Assembly (NCBI GenBank): GCA_964584595.1
Contig: CAZPAM010000005.1
Span: 1-64,000, forward strand
DNA: 64,000 bases
Direction: 5' to 3'
DNA from: Scalindua sp964584595
GTDB taxonomy: Bacteria > Planctomycetota > Brocadiia > Brocadiales > Scalinduaceae
Numbering within the stretch: position 1 is the stretch's first letter; the number at the start of each line of letters is the position of its first letter. Shown here in pieces: positions 44,144 through 52,692 of the stretch. A program made the position numbers and the translations under genes. The notes beneath the pieces are model-generated. The model did no database searches and was not told where the DNA came from. It saw only the letters and a program-made list of their open reading frames with translations.

Positions 44144-44758
44144 TTACTGTTCCGGAACTATCTTAATGGCTATTGGTTGATTTACAGTTTTACATACAGT
44201 TTCACATATACCACAGCCCACACATTTTTCTAGTCTTACCATAGGTTTATTGTCTTCCTGATACATTGCATCCGGGATAGGACAATTCTTTACACATTGC
44301 TCACAAAATTGTACACCATATGCCATACAATTATCTTCATTGATATACGCCTTGCCCATCGCAACGTCTTCCTTGTCTTTTACTTCTACAAGGGCACCGT
44401 CCTTACATGCACTTATACACAGAAAACCTTCACACATATAGCAGGGAGCTTCTTCCGGTATAATAATGGGAGTTCCGTCTGCGATATCAAAGTCTTTATT
44501 AAGTTTCCGTATGCTATAATGCGGGCACGCCTTAATGCATTCATCGCATTTTGTACACATAGCAAGAAACTCTTTTTCCTTCAAAGCACCAGGTGGTCTG
44601 ATATAACGTCTTGGTTTAGAATTGATGTCAGGATCAGAGCCAGGATTAGTTATTGCAGTGACTTTAGTTTTAACTATATCACCCACAACATTTCCTATAG
44701 ACGAAAATGTTTCCTTGAAAAACGCTCTTCTTCCGTGGTCTATTATCTCATCATCCAT
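44144..44758 (-). CDS. 4Fe-4S polyferredoxin, NapG/MauM-like
   Basis: A 204-residue protein with four ferredoxin-type Cys groups: CTKCDECIKACP, CYMCEGFLCISACK, CEQCVKNCP and CVGCGICETVC. The N-terminus has RRAFFKETF, a twin-arginine-like motif, but no hydrophobic core follows, so export is doubtful. The start is immediately adjacent to the end of the radical SAM gene (zero bases between), strongly coupling the two. It may supply electrons to that enzyme. Confidence 0.85.
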   Translation of the reverse strand: MDDEIIDHGRRAFFKETFSSIGNVVGDIVKTKVTAITNPGSDPDINSKPRRYIRPPGALKEKEFLAMCTKCDECIKACPHYSIRKLNKDFDIADGTPIIIPEEAPCYMCEGFLCISACKDGALVEVKDKEDVAMGKAYINEDNCMAYGVQFCEQCVKNCPIPDAMYQEDNKPMVRLEKCVGCGICETVCKTVNQPIAIKIVPEQ

Positions 44759-46549
44759 TTATATAACCTCACTATGTGTACCACGTTCAGCAGATTCATG
44801 TATCTTATCTGAAAAGTGGTCTAAATATAACAACCCGTCTGACATCGAGAAATTGTATGGAAATATAGGCAGTCTTTTGTCAATCTCCGTCTTTACGTAC
44901 TCGTATACACTGGTTGCCTCTTCAGGGACCATCCCCTCGTTTGTCTCGTAAAAGAAGCCAAGACTTAAATCGTCTTGCTTTGGATGTCCTATTTTTGTCA
45001 ATCCATACTTTCCTGGATCACGCATTATAGGAGCATGCTTTTCAAGCTCAAACAGACATGCAAGACATGACGCACCTTTAGATTCCATGTATCGCTTATT
45101 AGATATTACAAAATCAAGCGTTTCAAGTGCTTCCTCCCTGGTTTCTGAAGGAAAGCCAACTATAACATACATATGTACTGCAATGTCTGCATCCAGACAA
45201 TAATCTATTATGTTCTTAGTTATCTCTGTCTCTATCCCCTTGTCCATTAAGGAAAGCACCCTTTTATTAGATGACTCAAGGCCAAACACCATCTTAAGGC
45301 ATCCTGCATCCCTTGCCTTATTTAATACATCTTTTGTCAGCCCTTTATCAAACCTGACTCCTGCCATCCACTTTATATCAGTACCATTCTCAATCAATCT
45401 GGAACTAACATTTTCCAATTGTTTTACAGGCATGCACTCATCACTGAAGAACATGAATTCTGTATTATACTTTTCTTTCAGTTTTTCTATATCTTCTAGC
45501 ACTAAATCAAGATTTCTTAATCGGAAACGCAGGTTATCTACATGGAGGTTGCAAAACGTACATTTTCTCCAGTAGCACCCCCTTGAACCTTGTAAAGGTA
45601 GAACCCTCATTGGAGACAAATACTGATCCAGTGGGAATCCATCATAATCAGGAGTGGGCAGTGAATTTATTTCCTCAATAAAGAACGGCTCATTAACTCT
45701 AATCTGGTCACCTTCTTTATAGACAAGGTTAGGAACCTTAGAGAAATCCTTTTTGCCGTCAAGCTGTTCTATTAATCCTAAAAGCGCATGTTCCCCTTCA
45801 AATACTATGAAACTATCTACCAGTTCAAAAAGTGTATGATTGTCCTTAAGGTTATCAATAAGCTTCGTGAAAACGCTGCCACCCATAGTTATATGGGTGT
45901 CACTGTTCGCCTCCTTCAGCAGCCTCGCCAGTGCAAATGCAGGCATAACCTGTGATGTTGCAGTTACTGATATTCCGACGAGACCCGGCTCCTGACTGAC
46001 AATAGAGTCGAGTATATACTCCTTAAACAAGTCTCGATACGGGTTCTCATATTCATCACCTGAAGCCTTCATAACATCCACTGATGAATACACACTGTAT
46101 CTCATTGAATTGTCAGCAATCGATATTTCAGATGGGTAGTACAGCATGCCAAAAGCCTGCAGCCATATATCAACCGTCTTCCAACTCTCTACATATTCAT
46201 TTAGATCATAAAATCCCTCAGTCTTCAATGTCGCCTTCGCACTTTCTACTTTCCGGACCAGGTTCTCACCCTCTATCGCGTCTCTTGCCCACTCTAGCCT
46301 TGAAAATACATCAGCCTCGTTACTATCATGTCCAAGTGGTTCTGCGATGTTGCTGAGTCTCTCTATTATGTTTGCATGAGTCTTCTTTACTTGTTCAGAA
46401 GAAAGCAGGGCATCCATTATCTCAATATTCAGATCACGTATTGAAACGTTCTCAACGCCCTCTTTCTTTAGAAAACCCTGTAAAGAAGGCAAGCTCAAGA
46501 ATGGCTGAGAAGGAATCCAGGAAGGTGGAAATATTAGTGAAACCTGCAA
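44759..46549 (-). CDS. Cobalamin-type radical SAM protein
   Basis: A 596-residue protein of the B12-binding radical SAM class. The N-terminal ~250 residues resemble the cobalamin-binding fold (VSLIFPPSWIPSQ opening; LVGISVTATSQVMPAFALARLL). The radical SAM cluster motif is CYWRKCTFC (about residue 322), spaced C-x4-C-x2-C instead of the common C-x3-C-x2-C. The MYVIVGFPSETREEAL segment follows. Product unknown; related enzymes methylate or modify lipids and peptides. A terminator separates it from nxrA by 175 bases. Confidence 0.85.
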   Translation of the reverse strand: MQVSLIFPPSWIPSQPFLSLPSLQGFLKKEGVENVSIRDLNIEIMDALLSSEQVKKTHANIIERLSNIAEPLGHDSNEADVFSRLEWARDAIEGENLVRKVESAKATLKTEGFYDLNEYVESWKTVDIWLQAFGMLYYPSEISIADNSMRYSVYSSVDVMKASGDEYENPYRDLFKEYILDSIVSQEPGLVGISVTATSQVMPAFALARLLKEANSDTHITMGGSVFTKLIDNLKDNHTLFELVDSFIVFEGEHALLGLIEQLDGKKDFSKVPNLVYKEGDQIRVNEPFFIEEINSLPTPDYDGFPLDQYLSPMRVLPLQGSRGCYWRKCTFCNLHVDNLRFRLRNLDLVLEDIEKLKEKYNTEFMFFSDECMPVKQLENVSSRLIENGTDIKWMAGVRFDKGLTKDVLNKARDAGCLKMVFGLESSNKRVLSLMDKGIETEITKNIIDYCLDADIAVHMYVIVGFPSETREEALETLDFVISNKRYMESKGASCLACLFELEKHAPIMRDPGKYGLTKIGHPKQDDLSLGFFYETNEGMVPEEATSVYEYVKTEIDKRLPIFPYNFSMSDGLLYLDHFSDKIHESAERGTHSEVI

Positions 46550-46643
46550 AACTGCTCCTAACTAATTGTTACTCAGCATATACATTTATGAATTGCTGGT
46601 TAATATAATAATATTATAAATGTATTTTCTGTTTCTACAAAGT

Positions 46644-46677
46644 AAAAAAGCCCCTAACGTAATCGTCAGGGGCTTTT
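46644..46677 (-). terminator. Rho-independent terminator after nxrA
   Basis: A 14-base stem (46646-46659 with 46664-46677, one A-C mismatch) with a 4-base loop, GC-rich at its core (GCCCCT/AGGGGC). On the minus strand it ends in six T. It lies 48 bases past the nxrA stop and should separate nxr transcription from the radical SAM genes. Confidence 0.8.
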
Positions 46678-46724
46678 CTTATTACTCTAATCTTTTAAAG
46701 ATACTGCATCGTGTGCTACTTATA

Positions 46725-49700
46725 TTATTCGACTTGCGTAGTACCACCACCAAGATACAGTTTCATAAAGTTACTCTCGTTCGCTGGAGTAAATCCTGTC
46801 CTTGCCGGTTCCCAGACTCCTTTTGCTCCCAGACCTCCATCTTCTGCCTTAGTAATCCTTACAAGGGTTTCCTTTGGAGTAGTGTTTACAACGTGATTAT
46901 CAGCTTCTCCACCATGCATATAACCCATGAAAACTTTCTTCTTGTGGAAGAGGGTGTCAGTCTGGTGCATCGGCATCAACCATGAGCGCGTAATTGATTG
47001 CTGTGATCCATACCTGAAATTAGCAAGGTATCCATCTTTTGACATCGCCATTCCATCCTTTCTCGTCTCGTGTGCTTTAACGCTCTTCTCTGTAGCTACG
47101 TATGTGGAATGTTTCATCATTGTTGTATGGTAAGGATATGATGGATTATACTTTGCCCTTACCATAAGCCTTGCAACTTTATAGAATGGATCATTCGGCT
47201 TCCAGCCTCTGTACGGCCTGTCAACAGGGTTTGCATCTACGTATACATAATCACCATCATTAATTGCTAAATCCTTTGCAGCAGCAGGATTAATGTGTAA
47301 CTGATGCTCACCTGGTCCAGGAGCCCTCTTGTCCATCCTATATGGATCACCAAAGTTGTTATTCCAAATAAGGTTCCAGTCCACCGTACTCCACTGTGAG
47401 TGAACCCTGTGCCTTGTCTTGGGGGTTACGCAATAGAATCTATACCCTCTTTCCCACAGAGGATTCTTCGTCTTCTTTACCTCATTCCAAGGCATCTTTA
47501 TATTCCTTACATGTCGTTCGTCAGCACCCATATGGTCCTTAGGAATTCCATAATCTTCAGGTCGTATATAAGGATTTGTACTGACAATCACATTTGGCAT
47601 ATAAGGTGTTGCTTCAACAGCTTCCCTGTGACATATGAAGTTTTCACCGTATTCAATCGCTTCCGGTATATCACAGTAAGCATGAACTCTTCCATCGTCT
47701 GTATGGAACGGACGGTCATAGACAACCTGTTCATAGAATGGTGTCCTTGGATATGTACCGAAATTCAAAAGCGCTCCACCCGGCAAACCATACTTACCGG
47801 CAATCATATCGTTGACATTATAACCTCTTGTTGGAACACTGCCATCAAAGAGCCTCTGCATGTAAATCTCCGGCCTGCCTTCTAACGCAAATTTCCAGTA
47901 GTCTGCAAACCTTCCATCACCAAGGATTTCACCCATTCTTTTGGCAACAAGTGCAGGAGCCATAACATCATCCTTTGTATCATGAAGCGGTCTTATTCCA
48001 CCTTTCCATACCTGGAGGAATGGGTTAGAACAAGAACAGGTAACCTCATAATGCTCAAATTCCATCCATGAATTTACCGGGAAGCCAACATCAGCGTATT
48101 GTACGGATGATGTCATCATGATGTCACTGGATATAATAAGGTCAATCCTGGGATTAACATTCTTAAACATCTCATAGACCCACTTAGCGTTATTAATCAA
48201 GTTGACGTTATTAAACCACATGACCTTAGTGGGAGTATTATAGTGTGTCTCACCTGTAAAGCTTTTTCTGCCAAACTTAGGTGTATTAACGATCAAAGGT
48301 GTATCGCCATGATTCCAGTATGCAACCTCTTCGTCCATTGCATAACTATGCGCGTGGATCTGCTTACCATCGACATGTGGATCAAGATTCATACGGAAAG
48401 GATCCTCTGCAATTATGCCCTTAAATCCGGGACCGGACCACGAAGAGCCCTGGAAGTTACCGGCTCTATAATTACCTGCCCAGGTATGCGAACCTGAACC
48501 ATGATATCCTATATTACCTGTTAACATTAAAGGGAGATATGTGGCTCTGTTATGCAGTGTCGCATGGAAGTAATGGTTGATACCTTCTCCGTAATGTATT
48601 GAAACCGGTTTGATAGTTGCACAGTCCTTTGCAAGCCTCTCAATGAGATGAGGAGGTGAACCGGTAATCTCGGAAGTGGTCTTTACATCAAAATCCTTAA
48701 GATGAATCTTGTAAAGATCAAAAAGAGTTACAACCTCGACCTCTTTGCCATCTACCGTCTTAACCTTGAATGTCCCCTCCAAAGCCGGGTCGACACCTTT
48801 GGCTACCATTTTCTTACCAACATCTTCCCTGGTAATGGCCTTAAAATCTTTAGATTTTTCATCATATATTACATAGTCACCCAGATCCTGCCTCTGTTTA
48901 TCCTTCAGGCCCTGCACATCGTGAGAGTAATCCAGGTGTGGAGCCTTATAGTCTTTAAAGACCTCATCAGCTTTGAGTCTCTTAAGTGTATCTGTTCTGA
49001 TCAGGAGCGGGAAGTCTGTAAACTTCTTGACAAAATCCGTATCATACCATTTGTTATCTATTATAATCTTTGACATACACAGGAATATTGTCGTGTCAGA
49101 TATACCGGTCCTGCAAGGAATCCAGTAATCAGCCTTTGTTGCTGAAGGGCTGTACTCAGGAGTAATAAGCACCAGTTTACCGCCCCTCTCCATGATTTCA
49201 GTCAACCAATGTGCCTCTGGCATCTTGTTCTCAATAAGATTCTTTCCCACCTGTATAGTCAGCTTTGAATATCTAAGGTCTGCAAAATCTACATCAGAAG
49301 CCTGCAATCCTGTAGAATATGGATGTCCAGGAGCCTGGTCACCATGCCATGTATAATTAGAGAATCTTCTGCCTCCCATAGCCTTATCAGGACCAACACC
49401 TCTTATGTTAGCATCGAGAAGGGCAAGCATGTTTGAGAAACGATACATCCCCATATACTTTCCAATAACCCCCAACAGGCCCATGCCGCCGCGATTCTTA
49501 AAGCATCTTGTTCCGGCACCGTTCCAGTGTGTGAGGGTCTCAGGCGCATACTTATCTCTCTCAAGCAGCCTTTTCTTTCCTTCATCACCGCTGTACGCTT
49601 TGGCTATATGAATCATACCCCTGGCAACGTAATCAACTATATCATCCCATGACATCCTTAACTGCTCATCAGTACCTCTGGTTGTAAATTTATATTTTTC

Positions 49701-50171
49701 TCTGTTAGCCCAGTCTAATTCTGGAAAACCGTCATCCGCCCACTGCTTCCAGCCAGCTCTTAGAAGTGGATACCTCAGCCTGTGTGGCCCATATACCCTC
49801 CTGAAAAATGTAAATCCTTTCAAGCACATCCTCGGGTTCCATGACCTCTGCGGCTTCCTTCCCTGTATATCACCGTAATCCTGATGTTCATAATCCTGCT
49901 CTACCCTTACAACAACCTCATTTCTAACAAAAGCCCTTACCCTGCATTGATGGGTATCATTAGGTGAGCAGCAGAAAGCAAATGTACGGTCATACCTGTA
50001 CTGATTCCTGTATACATCTTCCCAGTTCCTGTCAGGATAGGCATCAAGAGGATTATCTACCTCTACTGCCGGCTTCAAAGACGTAAAGGCCAGTGCATTT
50101 CTCGTAGGTATCGAAACTGCAGCAGTTACCCCTCCGGCAACCTTCATAAACGTCCTTCTTGTTAGCTTCAT
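46725..50171 (-). CDS. nxrA: Nitrite oxidoreductase alpha subunit NxrA
   Basis: Catalytic Mo-bisPGD subunit that oxidises nitrite to nitrate, 1148 residues from ATG 50171. Twin-arginine signal LTRRTFMKVAGG (residues 3-14) with an AxA site (ALA-F near 26-29). The first Fe-S cluster region has Cys67/68, Cys76 and Cys116, and a candidate Mo-ligand Asp near residue 278 (WHGDQAPG). Length and layout match NarG-like NxrA of anammox bacteria and Nitrospira. The upstream ATG at 50177 lies against AAGGAGG, so 50171 is the better start. The gene follows its chaperone genes in the operon. Confidence 0.95.
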   Translation of the reverse strand: MKLTRRTFMKVAGGVTAAVSIPTRNALAFTSLKPAVEVDNPLDAYPDRNWEDVYRNQYRYDRTFAFCCSPNDTHQCRVRAFVRNEVVVRVEQDYEHQDYGDIQGRKPQRSWNPRMCLKGFTFFRRVYGPHRLRYPLLRAGWKQWADDGFPELDWANREKYKFTTRGTDEQLRMSWDDIVDYVARGMIHIAKAYSGDEGKKRLLERDKYAPETLTHWNGAGTRCFKNRGGMGLLGVIGKYMGMYRFSNMLALLDANIRGVGPDKAMGGRRFSNYTWHGDQAPGHPYSTGLQASDVDFADLRYSKLTIQVGKNLIENKMPEAHWLTEIMERGGKLVLITPEYSPSATKADYWIPCRTGISDTTIFLCMSKIIIDNKWYDTDFVKKFTDFPLLIRTDTLKRLKADEVFKDYKAPHLDYSHDVQGLKDKQRQDLGDYVIYDEKSKDFKAITREDVGKKMVAKGVDPALEGTFKVKTVDGKEVEVVTLFDLYKIHLKDFDVKTTSEITGSPPHLIERLAKDCATIKPVSIHYGEGINHYFHATLHNRATYLPLMLTGNIGYHGSGSHTWAGNYRAGNFQGSSWSGPGFKGIIAEDPFRMNLDPHVDGKQIHAHSYAMDEEVAYWNHGDTPLIVNTPKFGRKSFTGETHYNTPTKVMWFNNVNLINNAKWVYEMFKNVNPRIDLIISSDIMMTSSVQYADVGFPVNSWMEFEHYEVTCSCSNPFLQVWKGGIRPLHDTKDDVMAPALVAKRMGEILGDGRFADYWKFALEGRPEIYMQRLFDGSVPTRGYNVNDMIAGKYGLPGGALLNFGTYPRTPFYEQVVYDRPFHTDDGRVHAYCDIPEAIEYGENFICHREAVEATPYMPNVIVSTNPYIRPEDYGIPKDHMGADERHVRNIKMPWNEVKKTKNPLWERGYRFYCVTPKTRHRVHSQWSTVDWNLIWNNNFGDPYRMDKRAPGPGEHQLHINPAAAKDLAINDGDYVYVDANPVDRPYRGWKPNDPFYKVARLMVRAKYNPSYPYHTTMMKHSTYVATEKSVKAHETRKDGMAMSKDGYLANFRYGSQQSITRSWLMPMHQTDTLFHKKKVFMGYMHGGEADNHVVNTTPKETLVRITKAEDGGLGAKGVWEPARTGFTPANESNFMKLYLGGGTTQVE

Positions 50172-50227
50172 AAACATCCTCCTTAAATATGGAAATTTAA
50201 TACTATGTTATTTCGTAGTTAATTATC

Positions 50228-51211
50228 TTACCATTTACCTGCTTTTATTTTATAATACTCAGCACACCTGGAGCACACACCATCCTGTGGTTCCCAATCT
50301 GGAAAATCTTCTTTTAAGACTTTCATAACATCTTCATCTTCAGCCACTTCCTCTACCCAATCAAATGATGGAAATCCACATAGTTTACATGTAGTACCGG
50401 GCAGTGGGCCTAATTTCTTTGTATCCTCTATAAGCTCTTCGGCCGAACGGCTTCCCGCCGCCAATGCCAAGACCTTGTTTGTGTCCTTAGACAACTCAAC
50501 CATCCTGTTATGCGTCATAGGTTTATCAGCTTCCCACATTCCACTAAATATCAGATCTCTTGATTCCTCAGAAATTTTACTGAAGAAAGAATCAAACTCT
50601 TTCTTCCTTTCTTCCCTGGTTGCGGTAGTTTCCAAACCTTTGTTAGTTAAACGTCCATCAACAGAAATATCCCAGAAAAGCCTGTATCTGTCCCTCATTA
50701 TACGCTCTTCCATAGGAGACTTGCTAAATTCCTCATTCACATCATAGTCAAAATCCTTGTCCATCATGTCGGATATATGCACAAGCTCGTGCCTGATAAC
50801 CTTGCGTATCTCATTACTTCCCTCAATAAAAAGTTCAGGGTATAACCTGATGATGACCTTCCTGCCCTCGTCCACAACATTAGAGCCTTCATTCTGTTTT
50901 GTCGTCGCTCTCCTGATGTGCACCGATTCAATCTTTTCTTCAATATCAGAATACTCATCAAATATCTCTTTTATGTAGACATCGCACCCTAACCGGCTAA
51001 AAAAGTCATTGTCCAATTCCCTGAACCTCTTTGGCCTGCTTTCCAGCTCCATCTCATAAATCGCATCTCTTTTCTCATGATACTCGTTATATAACGTAAG
51101 TTCTCCAGCTGCCTCCTGTTTTGCCAGCCCCTTGTGTACTATATCATCAACCAATTGGTGATCGTAGATTATTTCAAGAGTTTTAGTTTCTTCTTCCTGT
51201 AGCTCAGTCAT
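50228..51211 (-). CDS. nxr-cluster protein with HExxH and Cys4 module
   Basis: A 327-residue hydrophilic protein. A zinc-metalloprotease-type HELVH is at residues 141-145 (RKVIRHELVHISDMMD). The last 54 residues hold Cys275, Cys278, Cys313 and Cys316 in the pattern C-x2-C-x2-P ... DG-x-C-x-R-C-x-E-x-Y-x6-GK. The same C-terminal pattern occurs in the exported protein at 52039. Start ATG 51211 has GAGGAG before it and overlaps the chaperone gene by 8 bases. Not a family I can name; it may process or assemble Nxr. Confidence 0.7.
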   Translation of the reverse strand: MTELQEEETKTLEIIYDHQLVDDIVHKGLAKQEAAGELTLYNEYHEKRDAIYEMELESRPKRFRELDNDFFSRLGCDVYIKEIFDEYSDIEEKIESVHIRRATTKQNEGSNVVDEGRKVIIRLYPELFIEGSNEIRKVIRHELVHISDMMDKDFDYDVNEEFSKSPMEERIMRDRYRLFWDISVDGRLTNKGLETTATREERKKEFDSFFSKISEESRDLIFSGMWEADKPMTHNRMVELSKDTNKVLALAAGSRSAEELIEDTKKLGPLPGTTCKLCGFPSFDWVEEVAEDEDVMKVLKEDFPDWEPQDGVCSRCAEYYKIKAGKW

Positions 51212-51983
51212 ATTTCTCCTCATCCATACAAGAATCACACGCCATAGCACTCTTACCCTCAAGTCGCTGCAGGTAATCAGGTTCATTGCCCATATATTCG
51301 TCTATCTCTTCTGCATCTACAGACAATTTGGTCATCTCTATATGTACAAAAGCAGTTGCCAGTGTTGCTGCCTGACGATAGAAGTCCTCAGGTGTTTTCT
51401 TAACAACAGACACTGAAAATGCCTTAATCCATCTGCCGATATGAGCATATAAAAACTTTTTCTTGGCAGAGATACAGGATTCCTGTTCCTCTTCGCTGCT
51501 GTTTTCTATTGCATATGCCAGTTTATAAGTCAGAAAATGCAGAAACTCCAACTCGACTGCTACATGGTCCCACCTGGTTGTGGTCGAGTTCTGCTCCACT
51601 TCAATCCCATATGCCTTATAGATTCCGGATATATCGGCTAGATCCTGAGTTTGCTGCCATATTTGAGAGCCGCTGTAATACATTTCGTATGGAGGACAAT
51701 CCATCGCGACAGTCGCGGCACCGAATGTAGCACGATAGGCTATCGCTAATTTCTCAGCGTCTGCGCCTTCCAACCCTTTCTGTAAAAGTTCAAAGGTTTC
51801 CAGCATTTCATCGTTACCACTGATTGATATACAACTTTTCACTTCTGATACATAGTCTTTGTTTTTAAGCATCTCTAAAGCCTTTGTGTTTGGCTCTAGT
51901 AGACATGTTGAAAGGAACTGATATATCTGACTCGCTGCAAGCAGTTCATCTACACTTTCAAGTTCAATGATTTTGTTTTCCAT
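51204..51983 (-). CDS. TorD/NarJ-family Nxr maturation chaperone
   Basis: A 259-residue all-helical chaperone. The family pattern PPYEMYYSG and the DHVAVELEFLHFLTYKLA helix are clear. Such chaperones bind Tat signal peptides and assist Mo-cofactor insertion. No signal peptide of its own, and it precedes nxrA in the transcript. Residues near the C-terminus (ACDSC) add a CxxC. It is most likely the NxrA chaperone. Confidence 0.85.
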   Translation of the reverse strand: MENKIIELESVDELLAASQIYQFLSTCLLEPNTKALEMLKNKDYVSEVKSCISISGNDEMLETFELLQKGLEGADAEKLAIAYRATFGAATVAMDCPPYEMYYSGSQIWQQTQDLADISGIYKAYGIEVEQNSTTTRWDHVAVELEFLHFLTYKLAYAIENSSEEEQESCISAKKKFLYAHIGRWIKAFSVSVVKKTPEDFYRQAATLATAFVHIEMTKLSVDAEEIDEYMGNEPDYLQRLEGKSAMACDSCMDEEKYD

Positions 51984-52038
51984 AAAGTACCTCTTATAAA
52001 CTGTGTAGCCGAAAAGGTACGGCTACAACCAGAAATTA

Positions 52039-52644
52039 TTATTTCACTTTACTAAAATAGTCCAGTATGTTAGCAGATTTGTTATAACCGATTACGTATT
52101 CGTCAGTACTACTGGCCAGATTTCCATCATAAAATTTACCTGCCCTGACCGAATAACATTCAACGCATCTGCGGCAAGCACCGTCACCTTCACTCCAACT
52201 TGAATAGTCGGCCTTTATGCATCCGGTAGTAGCGTCGTCTATGCTTTTGCTATCAAGCCAGAAATACGTAGGCTTGTTACATAACGAACATGGTTTCTGG
52301 TATTTGGAATCTTCCACATTTGCGGGGGTTAAATGTTTCACCCTGGACTGCCCTTCCGCCTGCTTTATTCTATTAAACCAGCTTTTTTCTCCCTGTATCC
52401 AGTAAACATCCGAATAAAGTGGTTTGCCGGACTTGGTATCTTCATTTGGCTGTTCCTGGAATAAATCCCAATGAATACCACCTGTGTGTCTTTGATGATA
52501 CTGAGGATCATCCGCCGGCTTAAATGCCTCAAAACTGGCAGTCCATTCTTCCTCTGCTACAACATTTGTGGAATTAAGCCCTGTAACACCTATACCCACA
52601 AAGAAGAAGATACTAAGTACACAAAGCAATTTCGGGTATTTCAT
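52039..52644 (-). CDS. Exported Cys4 protein of the nxr cluster
   Basis: A 201-residue protein with a signal peptide (cleavage near VVA-EEE, residue 30). Cys119 and Cys122 (CSLCNKP) plus Cys157 and Cys160 (CRRC) form the same Cys4 module as the C-terminal domain of the gene at 50228, including W-x4-DG and Y-x3-AGK. There is no CxxCH heme motif. Position between nxrB and the chaperone and secretion to the Nxr compartment suggest an accessory or structural Nxr component. Confidence 0.7.
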   Translation of the reverse strand: MKYPKLLCVLSIFFFVGIGVTGLNSTNVVAEEEWTASFEAFKPADDPQYHQRHTGGIHWDLFQEQPNEDTKSGKPLYSDVYWIQGEKSWFNRIKQAEGQSRVKHLTPANVEDSKYQKPCSLCNKPTYFWLDSKSIDDATTGCIKADYSSWSEGDGACRRCVECYSVRAGKFYDGNLASSTDEYVIGYNKSANILDYFSKVK

Positions 52645-52692
52645 TTTTTCAATTCCTCCTTGTTTATGCTTATATCTAAAAGTCCGATTATA

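Noticed and set aside
52039..52644. Assignment as the heme-containing Nxr tubule-inducing subunit (NXR-T)
   Set aside because: Position and secretion fit, but there is no CxxCH motif, and the four cysteines look like a metal ribbon. The identity cannot be settled from the sequence.
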